DNA of 50,437 nucleotides from Candidatus Uhrbacteria bacterium (GTDB lineage: Bacteria; Patescibacteriota; Patescibacteriia; UBA9934; GWF2-40-263). This document shows, in pieces, positions 1 through 10,235 of this stretch (position 1 is the first letter of the stretch; every line of letters begins with the position of its first letter). Both the position numbers and the translations under genes were made by a program. The DNA is taken from assembly GCA_016188475.1 (NCBI GenBank), contig JACPHT010000003.1, positions 1 to 50,437 on the forward strand, in the 5' to 3' direction. The notes below the pieces were generated by a model. That model saw only the letters and a list, made by a program, of their open reading frames with translations, did not search any database and was not told the origin of the DNA.

Positions 1-224
1 GGAACAGATTTGACTGTTACGTCAGGTCAGAGAATTGGAACAGGATCAGTGCCGGACAATCTTGTCGCTCTTGCTGACGATTCATTATTCGTTGAAGGCA
101 CTGCCGAAATCGATGGCGGTTTGTATGTTGATGGAGCGGTTGACTTTGATTCTTCACTTGATGTTGCTGGAACAGCGACAGTTAGTGATCTTTCATGTGT
201 TGACTGTTTAGACTTCACAGAACT
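1..224 (+). repeat. Copy 1 of a ~224-bp near-identical intragenic direct repeat
   Basis: ggaacagatttgactgttacgtcaggtcagagaattgg... recurs at 934 with offset 933 bp (311 codons). Confidence 0.9.
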
Positions 225-3200
225 CTCTGACACTCTTGCGCTTGACACAAGCACTTCAATCACTCAAGACGGGGCAGAGGTATTAACAATTACGAACAGT
301 GGAACAGGAAATACGATAGTTAATCTTTCAAGTACAGGGGACTTTATTATCCAAGATAATGGTGTTGCCGCATTTACTGTAAATGATTCTGGAAATGGAA
401 CATTTGCAGGTACTCTTGGTGTAACTGGAGCTGTCACTCTTACAGACGATCTTGCAGTTAACGGCGATGATGTAACTTCAGATGGAAACTTGAGTTTGTC
501 TGCGACCGGATATACTCGAGTTGGTGACACTGGAGTTCCTGGGGATGCAACCACCGATGACTCACTCTATGTTGAGGGTGCATTCGAGGTTGATGGGACA
601 GCTTATTTTGATAGTGCACTCACGATTGATGCAAATAACATTGATGGAACAAATTTTGATGTGACAGGTTCTACTGGAGCTGTTTCAGCGGCCGCAGGCG
701 CTTTTGATATTGATAGCTCTGGAAATATAACCGACGGCGGAAACGTATTGATTGATCCAAGTTCGCGAGTGGATGCAAACGCGGCAGGCGTACTAAGTTT
801 TGGAACAACAACAGCGACTTCACTTGCATTCGGTTCTGCTTCTGTAACAGCGATAACAATAACAACAGATGCTAATGCTTCGAATGACGTTTCAATTACA
901 GGCGGTGTTTCAACAACCCGCGATGTCACTGTCGGAACAGATTTGACTGTTACGTCAGGTCAGAGAATTGGAACAGGATCAGTGCCGGACAATCTTGTCG
1001 CTCTTGCTGACGACTCGTTATTTGTTGAAGGCACTGCCGAAATCGATGGCGGTTTGTATGTTGACGGAGCAGTTGACTTTGATTCTTCACTTGATGTTGC
1101 TGGAACAGCGACAGTTAGTGATCTTTCATGTGTTGACTGTTTAGACTTCACAGAACTTGAAGATATTCTCAATTTAGATGTGGCAACAGAAATCGATAAT
1201 GGCCTTGCTGATGGCAACCTATTTTCCATCAACCTTTCAAGCACTGGTGATTTTACGATTGAAGACAGTGGTACAGCATTTGTAACTTTCAACGATGATC
1301 GTTCGATTGATTATTCATCAAACCAAACAACAACAGATCCATTTGATTTTACGGCCGACAGTGTTTCGTCTGCGAACGCGCTTGATTTTAGTGTTGACGG
1401 ATTAACAACGGGTCGAGGAATTTATTTGACAACAACTTCTGGTGTTGCGACGTCTGGAGATTTATTTGTAGCTTCAGAAACAGGTCAATATACAACCAAC
1501 GGAGTGTCTGTTTCCGGAAACGTGCTAGATATTTCTAGATCGCTTGATGTCAACGACGGAATTGGAGGAGCGATCGCTGTTTCTGTTGTATCGCCTGTTG
1601 TTGCAATTTCCGATAACTGTACTTCAACTGGAGACGATACGTGTACGCACACAGGAAATGTTCTTTCCCTTACTCAAAACTACACATCTTCAACTGGCAA
1701 TACTCTTGCTATTTCAAGCGCGGGTTCAGGAGACGCAATAAATATAGCTGGATCAGGAACAGGGAACGCTATTGATATTGACGCGACAACTTACGGAATT
1801 GATATTGAACTTCAAAACGCGGAAACTATAAGCAATGACACGAACGGACAAATCATTTTTGGAATAAGTAGTGCCAATGAGTTGAGTTTGAACTCGACAG
1901 AACTTTTTCCTTCATCTGATTCAGGACTTGATCTTGGATCTTCAACAAGCCAATTCGCAGATTTATTTTTGGACGGTGGAAATATCAATTTGGATAACGC
2001 GACTGATATTGATATTGATGACAATACAGTGTCAGCGTTTACGATAACTGAAGGCTCAACAAATTATCTTGACATAACAACATCAAATACTTTGGAAACA
2101 ATAACACTTGGATCAGCTTCGCTTACACGACTGACAATAACAACAGCAAACAGTGGAGCAACTGATGTTTCATTGACAGGCAGTCTTGCTATTTCAAACG
2201 ATCTTGCTGTTGTCGATGATGTTAACTTCCAAGGAGATGCCAACTTCACTCTTGATGATGGAGACTCAATGGATTTGATTGGAGATGGCTCGTCCACTTC
2301 AACATTGCTTAGTATTGTGCAGACCACACTCACAGCAGATGTTGATGCGCAATATATAAGTTTGACTCAAAATGACGGAACCGCAGCAGGTGCAGATAAT
2401 GTTGGTGTCAACATTAACCTAACTGGAAATGATACAGATGGCGATATGTTTGGAATTCGTATTATTGGAAATTCAACTGCAAATGCTACTTCTGGAACAT
2501 ATGAAGCTGGAATTTCGATCCAAAATTCAGAGGCCTCTTCCAACTCAATGCCTGATGCAATAATAGTGAATGCTACAGGCGGAAGCGGGGTTATCACAGA
2601 CGCTCTTGACGCCGCTGAATCAAACATTACGAATGCTGTTAATGCCGGAACGAATTTTTACACAATGGATGGCATTCGGTCTTTCGAGGGTGTAACAGGA
2701 ACTCTTACATTTGAAGATACATCTGGTAATGATCTGATGAGGTTGGTCGACGCAAGCGACACTGGTGTAATGACTTTGACAGGGGCATTGATCGCACAAG
2801 CCGGTTCTCCATTCACGGATTATTCAGCAGTTGCCGCATCAGGCGTTGTGATTGGTCAGCAAACAAACAGCACCGCTCTTTCGGCGAATCGAAACGATAT
2901 GGGCGGATATTTTAGTGTAACATCAGACGCAAATCCAGGAGCATTTACACACACACTTTATGGAGCAGAAGGAATTGTAACTTATACGCGCAGTTCAGGT
3001 TCTGCCGCAAACGCAATCTATGGTGTCAGTGGTGTTGCAAATCATTCATCAAGTGCTCTTACGATGGGAACATCAGCTGGAATTCTCGGAAGAACAGGCT
3101 CAAATACAGCTGGAGGAACAATTACGAATGCGATCGGAGTTGATGGATATATAACAGCCGGTGACGGGGCGATTACAAATGGCTATGGAGGAAATTTTTC

Positions 3201-6012
3201 AAACACAGCAGACGGAACAAGCCGATTTGGAATTTATGCTGAAGCGAGCGGCGGAACAAATAATTTTGCTGGGTATTTTGCAAGCGCGCCAGTTCACATT
3301 GCGGTAGATTCATCGCCGACAACACCGGATTTCGCAACAGGAGCTGGTGATCTTTATGTTGAATCAGATCTTGAAATTGACAGTGACTTGCGTGTTGATG
3401 GCGGAGATTTAACTTCAAGTAGTTCAACTTTTAACTTTTTTGATTCCTCAAGTAATTCCACAACACTTGATATAGGCGGTGTTACAACTGATTTGGCTAA
3501 CGTGATTAGTATTGCAACAAATGGAACATCAGCAGATACGATTAGTATTGGCAATACAAATGCGTCAACAACTTTGGCTTTGAATGGAGGGGATGATTGG
3601 AATATGTCAACAGGAGGTGTACTGACGATTTTACCAGCAGCGACAGGAACATTTTTAGATTTCGACTTGGAAACAGAATGGACAACAGGAGATCTTATCA
3701 ATGCTGATTTCGATTCTGCTACAACACAAACAGGAAGAATAAACGTTTTAGATATTGATTTGAGTGGACTGACTCCTGACGGAGTTAATTTTCTGTATGG
3801 TATTCATGTTGATGACCCTGCTTCAGCGCAGGCTGCAAATCAATACGGTGTTTATATAGAAGGAACAAATTGGGACTACGGTTTGGTGTCAGCGGATCTT
3901 GTTTCTGTCGGACTTGGCGCAACATCTAGCACAACTGCAGTATGTTCTTCGCTTGCAGGCGCAACACCGCCAAGTGCAGGCACTGCATATGAGCTTCGTG
4001 ACTGCGATGGAGGTCCGTCTGCTGACTATGCCGAGCAATATCCTGTTGCATCTGGAATTTCATATGGCGATATCGTTGTTCCAGGAAACAGCGCGGTTGT
4101 AACAGAAGATGGTCAAACGATCGTTCAACTCGTTAAATCTTCAACGCCATATCAGGGCCCTGTTGCCGGTATTGTTTCAAACAACTACGGCGACTTTACT
4201 TCAGCTGGATATAACGTAAACGATTCTGACAATCCAATGCCTGTCGCGCTTGTTGGACGTGTGCCAGTCAACGTCACAAACGAAAACGGTTCAATTCAAG
4301 TTGGTGACTATTTGACGACTTCGTCAACTCAGGGATTTGCAATGAAAGCAACAGAAGTTGGGCGCGTAATTGGAATGGCTCTTTCTGATTTCAGCGGACC
4401 AACCGGACAGGTTATGGTTCAAGTGAACAACGGATGGTATTTGGGAAATGTGATTGGAAGCGATGGAAGCTCAACCGTTGTAACTGACAAAGCCGTGATG
4501 GCGCCGCTTGGAACAGCAAGCGTTTCACAACCAAGTTTTGATTCATACGGATTTGCGCTTCGCGGTTCAGCTTGGGATGGAAATGAAGCTCAAGCAGTTG
4601 AGATGATGCTCAAAGCAAGTGTTACAGATCAAGACAATTATCGTTTGTCTGTTCGAAATACAACAGACACGGAGGTCGCTTATATCACTGACAAAGGAAC
4701 AATGCAGATTGCTGGAGACATGGTAATAAGCGGGCGCCTTTATCCATCAGATCGCGGTGTCGCGCAAACAGAAAAATATATTTACTACGATGGTTCTGAA
4801 GGCGCTGGAGGAGATTATATGCGGACAAATGCGAAAGGCTGGTCAACTGGTTCTTATGATTTTGCAGAGATGTTCCCTTCAAGTGAAATTCTTTCGCCAG
4901 GGGAAGTTGTCGTGTTTTCAGGTGAAGGAGAAAAAGTTCGTCGTTCAGTTGAGGTTGATGAATCAGGATTAGTTGGAATTGTCTCTACACGCCCAGGATT
5001 TTTGGCTGGAGAAAATTCAGCAGGATCATATCCGATCGCTCTTTCCGGTCGTGTTCCGACTTTTGTAACAACAGAAAACGGCGAAATCAAAATTGGTGAT
5101 CCGCTTACAGCATCTTCAAAATCAGGATACGCGATGAAAGCGACAAAATCTGGAATTGTTGTTGGTTATGCGCTTGAATCGCTCTCATCTGGAGAAGGCT
5201 CGATATTGAGTTATGTAAATGTTGGATATTGGAATGGTGGAAAAACATCGAGTACTCCAGGTGTAAATAATCAAGCATCTGGATTTGCAATGAACACAAA
5301 CACGAATTTTTCTTCACTTGAAATGACAGGAAATATATTTATGGCAGGGCATGAGATTATGAGTATTGGTCGCTTGGCTGGAATAAGCGATGTTTGGGAA
5401 ATTTCTCAAGATGGAACGATTAAAACTGAGGCATTATTGAAAACAGTTATTCGTTCTTACACTGACGAAAAAGTTGAAACAATTGCGGTTACTTCTCCTG
5501 AAGCCGTTATCACGCTTTCGGGAACGTCAAAACTTTCAGGGGGAACTTCAGAAGTGCGATTTGAAAGCGTTTCTCAGGAGTTCAACGATGTTATCGCGGC
5601 TGATGCTCCAATTCGAGTATTTGTAACACCGAACAGTCCAGTTTCACTCTATGTGTCTGAAAAAGACAATAATCATTTTGTTGTGAAACAGTTCGGCGGA
5701 GAAGTAGTTGACGCTGAGTTTGATTGGATGGTGACGGCTTACAGAAAAGGATATGAACCGAAAGAGCAGGTATCAGATGTCGGAGATCAGATATCGGAAG
5801 TATTATCCCCTGAGCTTGTCGAATGGGTAATTGGTGAAATGGATATCCCCATGGTAGATGGATTACAAGTTGAGTCTGTAGACCCTGCATCTCCGGCGAG
5901 TCCGGACACAACCATTATCGATCCAGCAGTCGAAGTTGAAGGCGGCGAACAAGCCGAGGAACCAACAGAGACGCTAATCGAAACAATATCGTCCGCACAG
6001 GAAGATGAGTAG
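1..6012 (+). CDS. Very large repetitive, Gly/Thr/Ser/Asp-rich surface or fibre-like protein, 5' truncated by window edge
   Basis: Open frame from base 1 to a stop at 6012; the ORF-track start at 10 is an internal TTG. Low-complexity beta-strand-type repeats (GTGNAIDI, LTVTSGQRIGTGSVPDNL...). Two paralogous C-terminal modules (DYAEQYPVASGISYGDIVVPG... and DFAEMFPSSEILSPGEVVVFSG...). Confidence 0.85.
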   Translation, partial: GTDLTVTSGQRIGTGSVPDNLVALADDSLFVEGTAEIDGGLYVDGAVDFDSSLDVAGTATVSDLSCVDCLDFTELSDTLALDTSTSITQDGAEVLTITNSGTGNTIVNLSSTGDFIIQDNGVAAFTVNDSGNGTFAGTLGVTGAVTLTDDLAVNGDDVTSDGNLSLSATGYTRVGDTGVPGDATTDDSLYVEGAFEVDGTAYFDSALTIDANNIDGTNFDVTGSTGAVSAAAGAFDIDSSGNITDGGNVLIDPSSRVDANAAGVLSFGTTTATSLAFGSASVTAITITTDANASNDVSITGGVSTTRDVTVGTDLTVTSGQRIGTGSVPDNLVALADDSLFVEGTAEIDGGLYVDGAVDFDSSLDVAGTATVSDLSCVDCLDFTELEDILNLDVATEIDNGLADGNLFSINLSSTGDFTIEDSGTAFVTFNDDRSIDYSSNQTTTDPFDFTADSVSSANALDFSVDGLTTGRGIYLTTTSGVATSGDLFVASETGQYTTNGVSVSGNVLDISRSLDVNDGIGGAIAVSVVSPVVAISDNCTSTGDDTCTHTGNVLSLTQNYTSSTGNTLAISSAGSGDAINIAGSGTGNAIDIDATTYGIDIELQNAETISNDTNGQIIFGISSANELSLNSTELFPSSDSGLDLGSSTSQFADLFLDGGNINLDNATDIDIDDNTVSAFTITEGSTNYLDITTSNTLETITLGSASLTRLTITTANSGATDVSLTGSLAISNDLAVVDDVNFQGDANFTLDDGDSMDLIGDGSSTSTLLSIVQTTLTADVDAQYISLTQNDGTAAGADNVGVNINLTGNDTDGDMFGIRIIGNSTANATSGTYEAGISIQNSEASSNSMPDAIIVNATGGSGVITDALDAAESNITNAVNAGTNFYTMDGIRSFEGVTGTLTFEDTSGNDLMRLVDASDTGVMTLTGALIAQAGSPFTDYSAVAASGVVIGQQTNSTALSANRNDMGGYFSVTSDANPGAFTHTLYGAEGIVTYTRSSGSAANAIYGVSGVANHSSSALTMGTSAGILGRTGSNTAGGTITNAIGVDGYITAGDGAITNGYGGNFSNTADGTSRFGIYAEASGGTNNFAGYFASAPVHIAVDSSPTTPDFATGAGDLYVESDLEIDSDLRVDGGDLTSSSSTFNFFDSSSNSTTLDIGGVTTDLANVISIATNGTSADTISIGNTNASTTLALNGGDDWNMSTGGVLTILPAATGTFLDFDLETEWTTGDLINADFDSATTQTGRINVLDIDLSGLTPDGVNFLYGIHVDDPASAQAANQYGVYIEGTNWDYGLVSADLVSVGLGATSSTTAVCSSLAGATPPSAGTAYELRDCDGGPSADYAEQYPVASGISYGDIVVPGNSAVVTEDGQTIVQLVKSSTPYQGPVAGIVSNNYGDFTSAGYNVNDSDNPMPVALVGRVPVNVTNENGSIQVGDYLTTSSTQGFAMKATEVGRVIGMALSDFSGPTGQVMVQVNNGWYLGNVIGSDGSSTVVTDKAVMAPLGTASVSQPSFDSYGFALRGSAWDGNEAQAVEMMLKASVTDQDNYRLSVRNTTDTEVAYITDKGTMQIAGDMVISGRLYPSDRGVAQTEKYIYYDGSEGAGGDYMRTNAKGWSTGSYDFAEMFPSSEILSPGEVVVFSGEGEKVRRSVEVDESGLVGIVSTRPGFLAGENSAGSYPIALSGRVPTFVTTENGEIKIGDPLTASSKSGYAMKATKSGIVVGYALESLSSGEGSILSYVNVGYWNGGKTSSTPGVNNQASGFAMNTNTNFSSLEMTGNIFMAGHEIMSIGRLAGISDVWEISQDGTIKTEALLKTVIRSYTDEKVETIAVTSPEAVITLSGTSKLSGGTSEVRFESVSQEFNDVIAADAPIRVFVTPNSPVSLYVSEKDNNHFVVKQFGGEVVDAEFDWMVTAYRKGYEPKEQVSDVGDQISEVLSPELVEWVIGEMDIPMVDGLQVESVDPASPASPDTTIIDPAVEVEGGEQAEEPTETLIETISSAQEDE
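934..1157 (+). repeat. Copy 2 of the ~224-bp intragenic direct repeat
   Basis: Near-identical to 1-224, with a few synonymous differences. Confidence 0.9.
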
Positions 6013-6309
6013 TTTCAGAATCCACATAAGCCATCTTCCTGCGTTGACGAAACGTTCTTTCGACAACGCTAACAACCAAATAGCGAAAAGGACGAGCACC
6101 CCACACTCGTCCTTTTTGCGTATCCAACTTGCTGATATAATTAGATAAGTGTAATCAGAGTTATTGCCTGAGCCTTGTTATTGCCTGAGCCTGTCGAAGG
6201 CAGAAATGTCTTATGAATAGTTATTGCCTTAGCCTTGTTATTGCCTGAGCCTGTCGAAGGCAATAACTTTATCGAAGTCGAAGGGCTCAGGACATAAAAT
6301 TTTTTGTTT

Positions 6310-8586
6310 ATGACCCGACTTTTATCTGCGACGCGTTGGCTTTTGTATATAAACATTTTTTTTGTTCCCCTTTTTTTCCTTCCATTTACGATTGATTTTT
6401 TGGAATTAAATAAACAAACATTCTTTCTTGTACTAACTTTTGCAGCAGCACTTGCATGGATTGCTGGAATGATTGTCCAAAAACGTTTTTCGTTTCGCAA
6501 AGGGTGGATCAATGTTTTACCGTTGTTATATCTTGCCACGTTTATAGTTTCAGCATTCTATTCAAGTTCTCCTTTTATTTCTTGGGTTGGAACTTCATCA
6601 CAGGAATATACAAGCGTTATCACAACATTCGGTTTCGTTGTTTTGTTTTATCTTATCGTCAACATTTTATTTGATAGATATGGCATTGTTTATTTTCTAC
6701 TTTTGCTTTCCGCGGTTTTTACAGGTTTGTTTTCTATAATCAGTTTGTTCACACAAAACAGTTCTTTTAATACAATCGGAACAATCAATTCCGCGGGATT
6801 TTATTTGGTCGTGATGAGTATGTTTGCGAGTGTACTTTGGTTGTTTCATACAAAAGATTGGTTGCTGTCAAAATTTTCAGGTGTGATTGAACGAATCGCG
6901 ATCGTGTGCCTACCACTAGTCACATTTGTTTATCTTTTATTAGTTGATTATTGGTTGCTATGGTTTGTGTTTGTTCTTGGTCATGTTATTTTATTTGTTT
7001 TTATTTTACCTCGCATTCGCGATCTAACAAACAGTTTTCGTTCCATTTTGCCAATCGTGCTTGTTACCCTTGCTTTACCATTCTGGTTCTTTTTACCATC
7101 TCCTTTGTCAGTTCCTATTCCTGCCGAACTTGCTCCAAATTCTGCGATTAGCACTGAGGTCGCGCAAAAAACATTTGATGAGTTCTCGCCTTTATTTGGT
7201 TCAGGGCCTGGAACATATATGTTTGACTTCGCGTCGTTTCACAGCGCTGACATAAATCAAACAGAGTTTTATAACACTCGTTTTGATCGAGCATCATCAT
7301 ATTTTCTAACACTTCTTCCAACGATCGGATATTTAGGTTTGAATGTTTTTTTCATTTTACTTTTTGCGCTCGGTGTTCAAAGTATTGTTATTTGGATAAA
7401 AAGTAATTCGCGCGATGACAGCATGCAAATTTTTGTCGCGTTGATTCCATGGCTGACTTTGATACTTGTTGCTGATTTGTATCCGTTCAATTTCACTCTT
7501 ATTTGGCTTCTTTTTCTTTTTTCAGGACTGCTTGGATCGCGTCTTTTTTCAAAAAACATAGTTGAATACAAAACCAAATCATTGATGAGTTTAGTATCTT
7601 TAATAATTTTTTCAGTAGGAACGCTTGCATTTTTGGTTGGGATATTTTTTACAACTCAACGCTACATCGCAGAAATCGCATTTGCAAAAGCAGTGCGTTC
7701 AGACAGAAAAGACGTGCCACTCACTCAAGTTGTTGCTTATCTTGACACGGCCGCGACACTCAATCGTTTTGACGATCGTTTTTATCGCACGCTTTCTCAA
7801 GCGCTCCTTTTACGCGCAAATGAAAAGTTAACAACAATGGATTCAGAGACAAAACTTTCGCAAGAAGATCGTCAGTATTTACAATCACTTGTTGCCGCGT
7901 CTGTAAACGCCGCTGTTCGCGCAACAGAACTTTCACCTCGCAATACGTTAAATTGGCTCGAGCGTGGTTTGGTTTACAGAGAACTTATTGATCTTGTTCC
8001 AGATGCCGCAAAGTTTTCTGTCGAGTCACATAAAAAAGCCATTGAACTTGAGCCATTAAATCCAGCGGTCTTGAACGAACTTGGAATTACTTATTTAGCA
8101 ATAGTCAAAAAGAAAACTGTTGTGACAGGTATTGACGATCCTGGTGTTTTTGCTGAAAAGACATTCCAAAAAGTGATCGAACTTAAAGCAAATTATGCGC
8201 CAGCTCATTATCAACTTGCGCTATTGTATGAACAGCAAGGAAGGCTTAGTGACGCGATTGGTAAAATGGAAAGTGTTGCGAAATATAATATGAAAGATGT
8301 TGGAGTTGCGTTTCAGTTGGGTCAGTTGTACATGCGCAGAAATGTAGAAGGTGATTTAGCTCGCGCGAAAAACGCATTGAGTTACGCTGTGTCGCTTGCT
8401 CCGTCATTTAGCAATGCGCGATGGTTTCTTGCTACTGTTTTTGAGAAAGAAGGGAATACGGATGCGGCAATTGAACAAGTGCAAAAAGTTTTAGAGTTGA
8501 ATCCTGATAATGCGATTGTTAAATCTCGTCTTGACAGACTCCTCAAAGGAAAACTATCATCGTCTGTGCCAGAAGTGATTGAGTAA
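6310..8586 (+). CDS. O-antigen ligase/polymerase-like multi-pass membrane protein with C-terminal TPR repeats
   Basis: Many hydrophobic TM segments, then TPR-like helices (LNWLERGLVYRELIDLVPDAAKF..., PAHYQLALLYEQQGRLSDAIGKME). ATG at 6310. Confidence 0.7.
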   Translation: MTRLLSATRWLLYINIFFVPLFFLPFTIDFLELNKQTFFLVLTFAAALAWIAGMIVQKRFSFRKGWINVLPLLYLATFIVSAFYSSSPFISWVGTSSQEYTSVITTFGFVVLFYLIVNILFDRYGIVYFLLLLSAVFTGLFSIISLFTQNSSFNTIGTINSAGFYLVVMSMFASVLWLFHTKDWLLSKFSGVIERIAIVCLPLVTFVYLLLVDYWLLWFVFVLGHVILFVFILPRIRDLTNSFRSILPIVLVTLALPFWFFLPSPLSVPIPAELAPNSAISTEVAQKTFDEFSPLFGSGPGTYMFDFASFHSADINQTEFYNTRFDRASSYFLTLLPTIGYLGLNVFFILLFALGVQSIVIWIKSNSRDDSMQIFVALIPWLTLILVADLYPFNFTLIWLLFLFSGLLGSRLFSKNIVEYKTKSLMSLVSLIIFSVGTLAFLVGIFFTTQRYIAEIAFAKAVRSDRKDVPLTQVVAYLDTAATLNRFDDRFYRTLSQALLLRANEKLTTMDSETKLSQEDRQYLQSLVAASVNAAVRATELSPRNTLNWLERGLVYRELIDLVPDAAKFSVESHKKAIELEPLNPAVLNELGITYLAIVKKKTVVTGIDDPGVFAEKTFQKVIELKANYAPAHYQLALLYEQQGRLSDAIGKMESVAKYNMKDVGVAFQLGQLYMRRNVEGDLARAKNALSYAVSLAPSFSNARWFLATVFEKEGNTDAAIEQVQKVLELNPDNAIVKSRLDRLLKGKLSSSVPEVIE

Positions 8587-8592
8587 ACACAT

Positions 8593-8668
8593 GGGCCGTT
8601 AGCTCAGCTGGTAGAGCGCTTCCATGGCATGGAAGAGGTCGCGGGTTCGATCCCCACACGGTCCACCA
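8593..8668 (+). tRNA. tRNA-Ala(GGC), CCA encoded
   Basis: gggccgtTAgctcagctggtagagc...cttcc-atGGCat-ggaag...gggttcgatcccc..acggtccACCA. Anticodon GGC; G3:U70 pair typical of Ala. Confidence 0.95.
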
Positions 8669-9149
8669 GCCTTCGCCAAGGCTTCGGCCGGCATAGCCAG
8701 CAAGAAGGTTTGGTGAAGTTTTTTGTTAGAAAGAAAAAGACTCGAGAAGATCTCGAGTCAGGAGCACAACGCTTGTTGTGTGGTTTGGTGAAGTGGTCCT
8801 TTAGTGCCAGCACCGAATCTTCCGCCTTTTACGCCCTGGCAACTTGCGGGAAGCAAAAGCGCCGGGGAGGAAGATCGGTTCAGGCCATTCAGGCGCGCGA
8901 GCTCCACCAGGACCCACATTGTAGGGCACGACGTACTCTAACATTTGAACCCCCTAACGCACCTGAGACAGCGACATGCCGTCTTTGATGCGGGAGCTTT
9001 CCCCACTTTTAGTTCAGTGTTTGTTTGGTAAGTTCCAGCTTGGTGCTTTTGAGGTTTGTTGAGTGTCGTGTAAGCGAAGCGCTTGCACGAGGATAACACA
9101 ACACATTTCTCTTCACAAGAACTGTAGCGATAGGTATACTCGAGCCAAT

Positions 9150-10202
9150 ATGCTTCAAGTCGGAATTGTTGGGCTTCCAAATGTTGGTAAATCCACACTT
9201 TTCAAAACACTCACCAAAAAGCAAGTTGATTGCTCGAATTTTCCGTTTTGCACTATTGAACCAAACATTGGTGTTGTTGAAGTGCCAGACGTGAGACTTC
9301 ATGAACTTTCGCGCGTGAGTAAATCAAAAAAAACAATTCCAACAGCGATTGAATTTGTAGACATAGCCGGTTTGGTCAAAGGCGCTCATAAAGGTGAGGG
9401 TTTAGGCAATAAATTTTTGACAAACATTCGCGAAGTTGACATGATCGTTCACGTTGTGCGCGCTTTTGAAGATACAAACGTTCATCATGTGGAAGGATCC
9501 GTGAATCCACAGCGTGATGTTGAGACAATTGAAACAGAACTTGCAATGGCGGATTTGAGCGCAACAGAAAAACGTTTGGATACTGTGCGAGGAAAAATGA
9601 AATCCGGTCGCACAAAAGAATTGGAACTTGAAGAATCCGTGGTTTCGCGTTTGTTTGACACTCTTTCTCAAGGCAAAATGGCAAATACGATTACTTTGAA
9701 CGAGGATGAATTGAAAATCGCTAAGTCTTTGAATCTTCTTACCCTCAAACCAATTTTGTATGTGCTGAATGTTTCGGAAAGTCCATCCCATTCAGCTTCT
9801 TCAACTTCTTTTTTACCTCTCTCAATCAAACTCGAATCAGAGATCATTGAAATGCCCGAAAACGAACAATCTGTTTTTTTGAAAGAACTCGGACTTGAAC
9901 AATCAGGACTTGATCGGCTCATTACAAAATGTTACGAGCTTTTGAATTTAATCACGTTTTTTACTTCAGGTGAAAAAGAATCCCGAGCATGGACAATAAC
10001 GCGCGGAACAAAAGCTCCGCAAGCCGCCGGAACAATTCATACTGATTTTGAAAAAGCATTTATTCGCGCCGAAGTTATTTTTTGGAAAGATTTTGTGGAA
10101 CTAGGCGAAGCAGGAGCACGCGAAGCAGGGAAGTTACGAGTTGAAGGAAAAGAATATGTGATGCAAGACGGCGATACATGTCATTTTAGAGTTGGAGTCT
10201 GA
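9150..10202 (+). CDS. ychF: Redox-regulated/ribosome-binding ATPase YchF
   Basis: MLQVGIVGLPNVGKSTLFKTLTKKQ (G1), NFPFCTIEPNIGVVEVPD, C-terminal TGS-like GTIHTDFEKAFIRAEVI... Confidence 0.95.
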   Translation: MLQVGIVGLPNVGKSTLFKTLTKKQVDCSNFPFCTIEPNIGVVEVPDVRLHELSRVSKSKKTIPTAIEFVDIAGLVKGAHKGEGLGNKFLTNIREVDMIVHVVRAFEDTNVHHVEGSVNPQRDVETIETELAMADLSATEKRLDTVRGKMKSGRTKELELEESVVSRLFDTLSQGKMANTITLNEDELKIAKSLNLLTLKPILYVLNVSESPSHSASSTSFLPLSIKLESEIIEMPENEQSVFLKELGLEQSGLDRLITKCYELLNLITFFTSGEKESRAWTITRGTKAPQAAGTIHTDFEKAFIRAEVIFWKDFVELGEAGAREAGKLRVEGKEYVMQDGDTCHFRVGV

Positions 10203-10235
10203 ACGATTTTTTTTGTAAAAAATTATCAAATAATC

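Noticed and set aside
27-3701. Numerous antisense ORFs under the giant repeat protein
   Set aside because: They follow codon structure of the real + strand frame, duplicate with the repeat and lack plausible protein features.
8770-8960. Possible SRP (4.5S) RNA
   Set aside because: Lacks the conserved GGAAGGAAGCAGC-type domain IV core; the only similar string (gcgggaagcaaaagc) folds as a simple hairpin.
8629-8988. 119-aa ORF overlapping tRNA-Ala
   Set aside because: Starts inside the tRNA and crosses hairpins; no recognisable protein.
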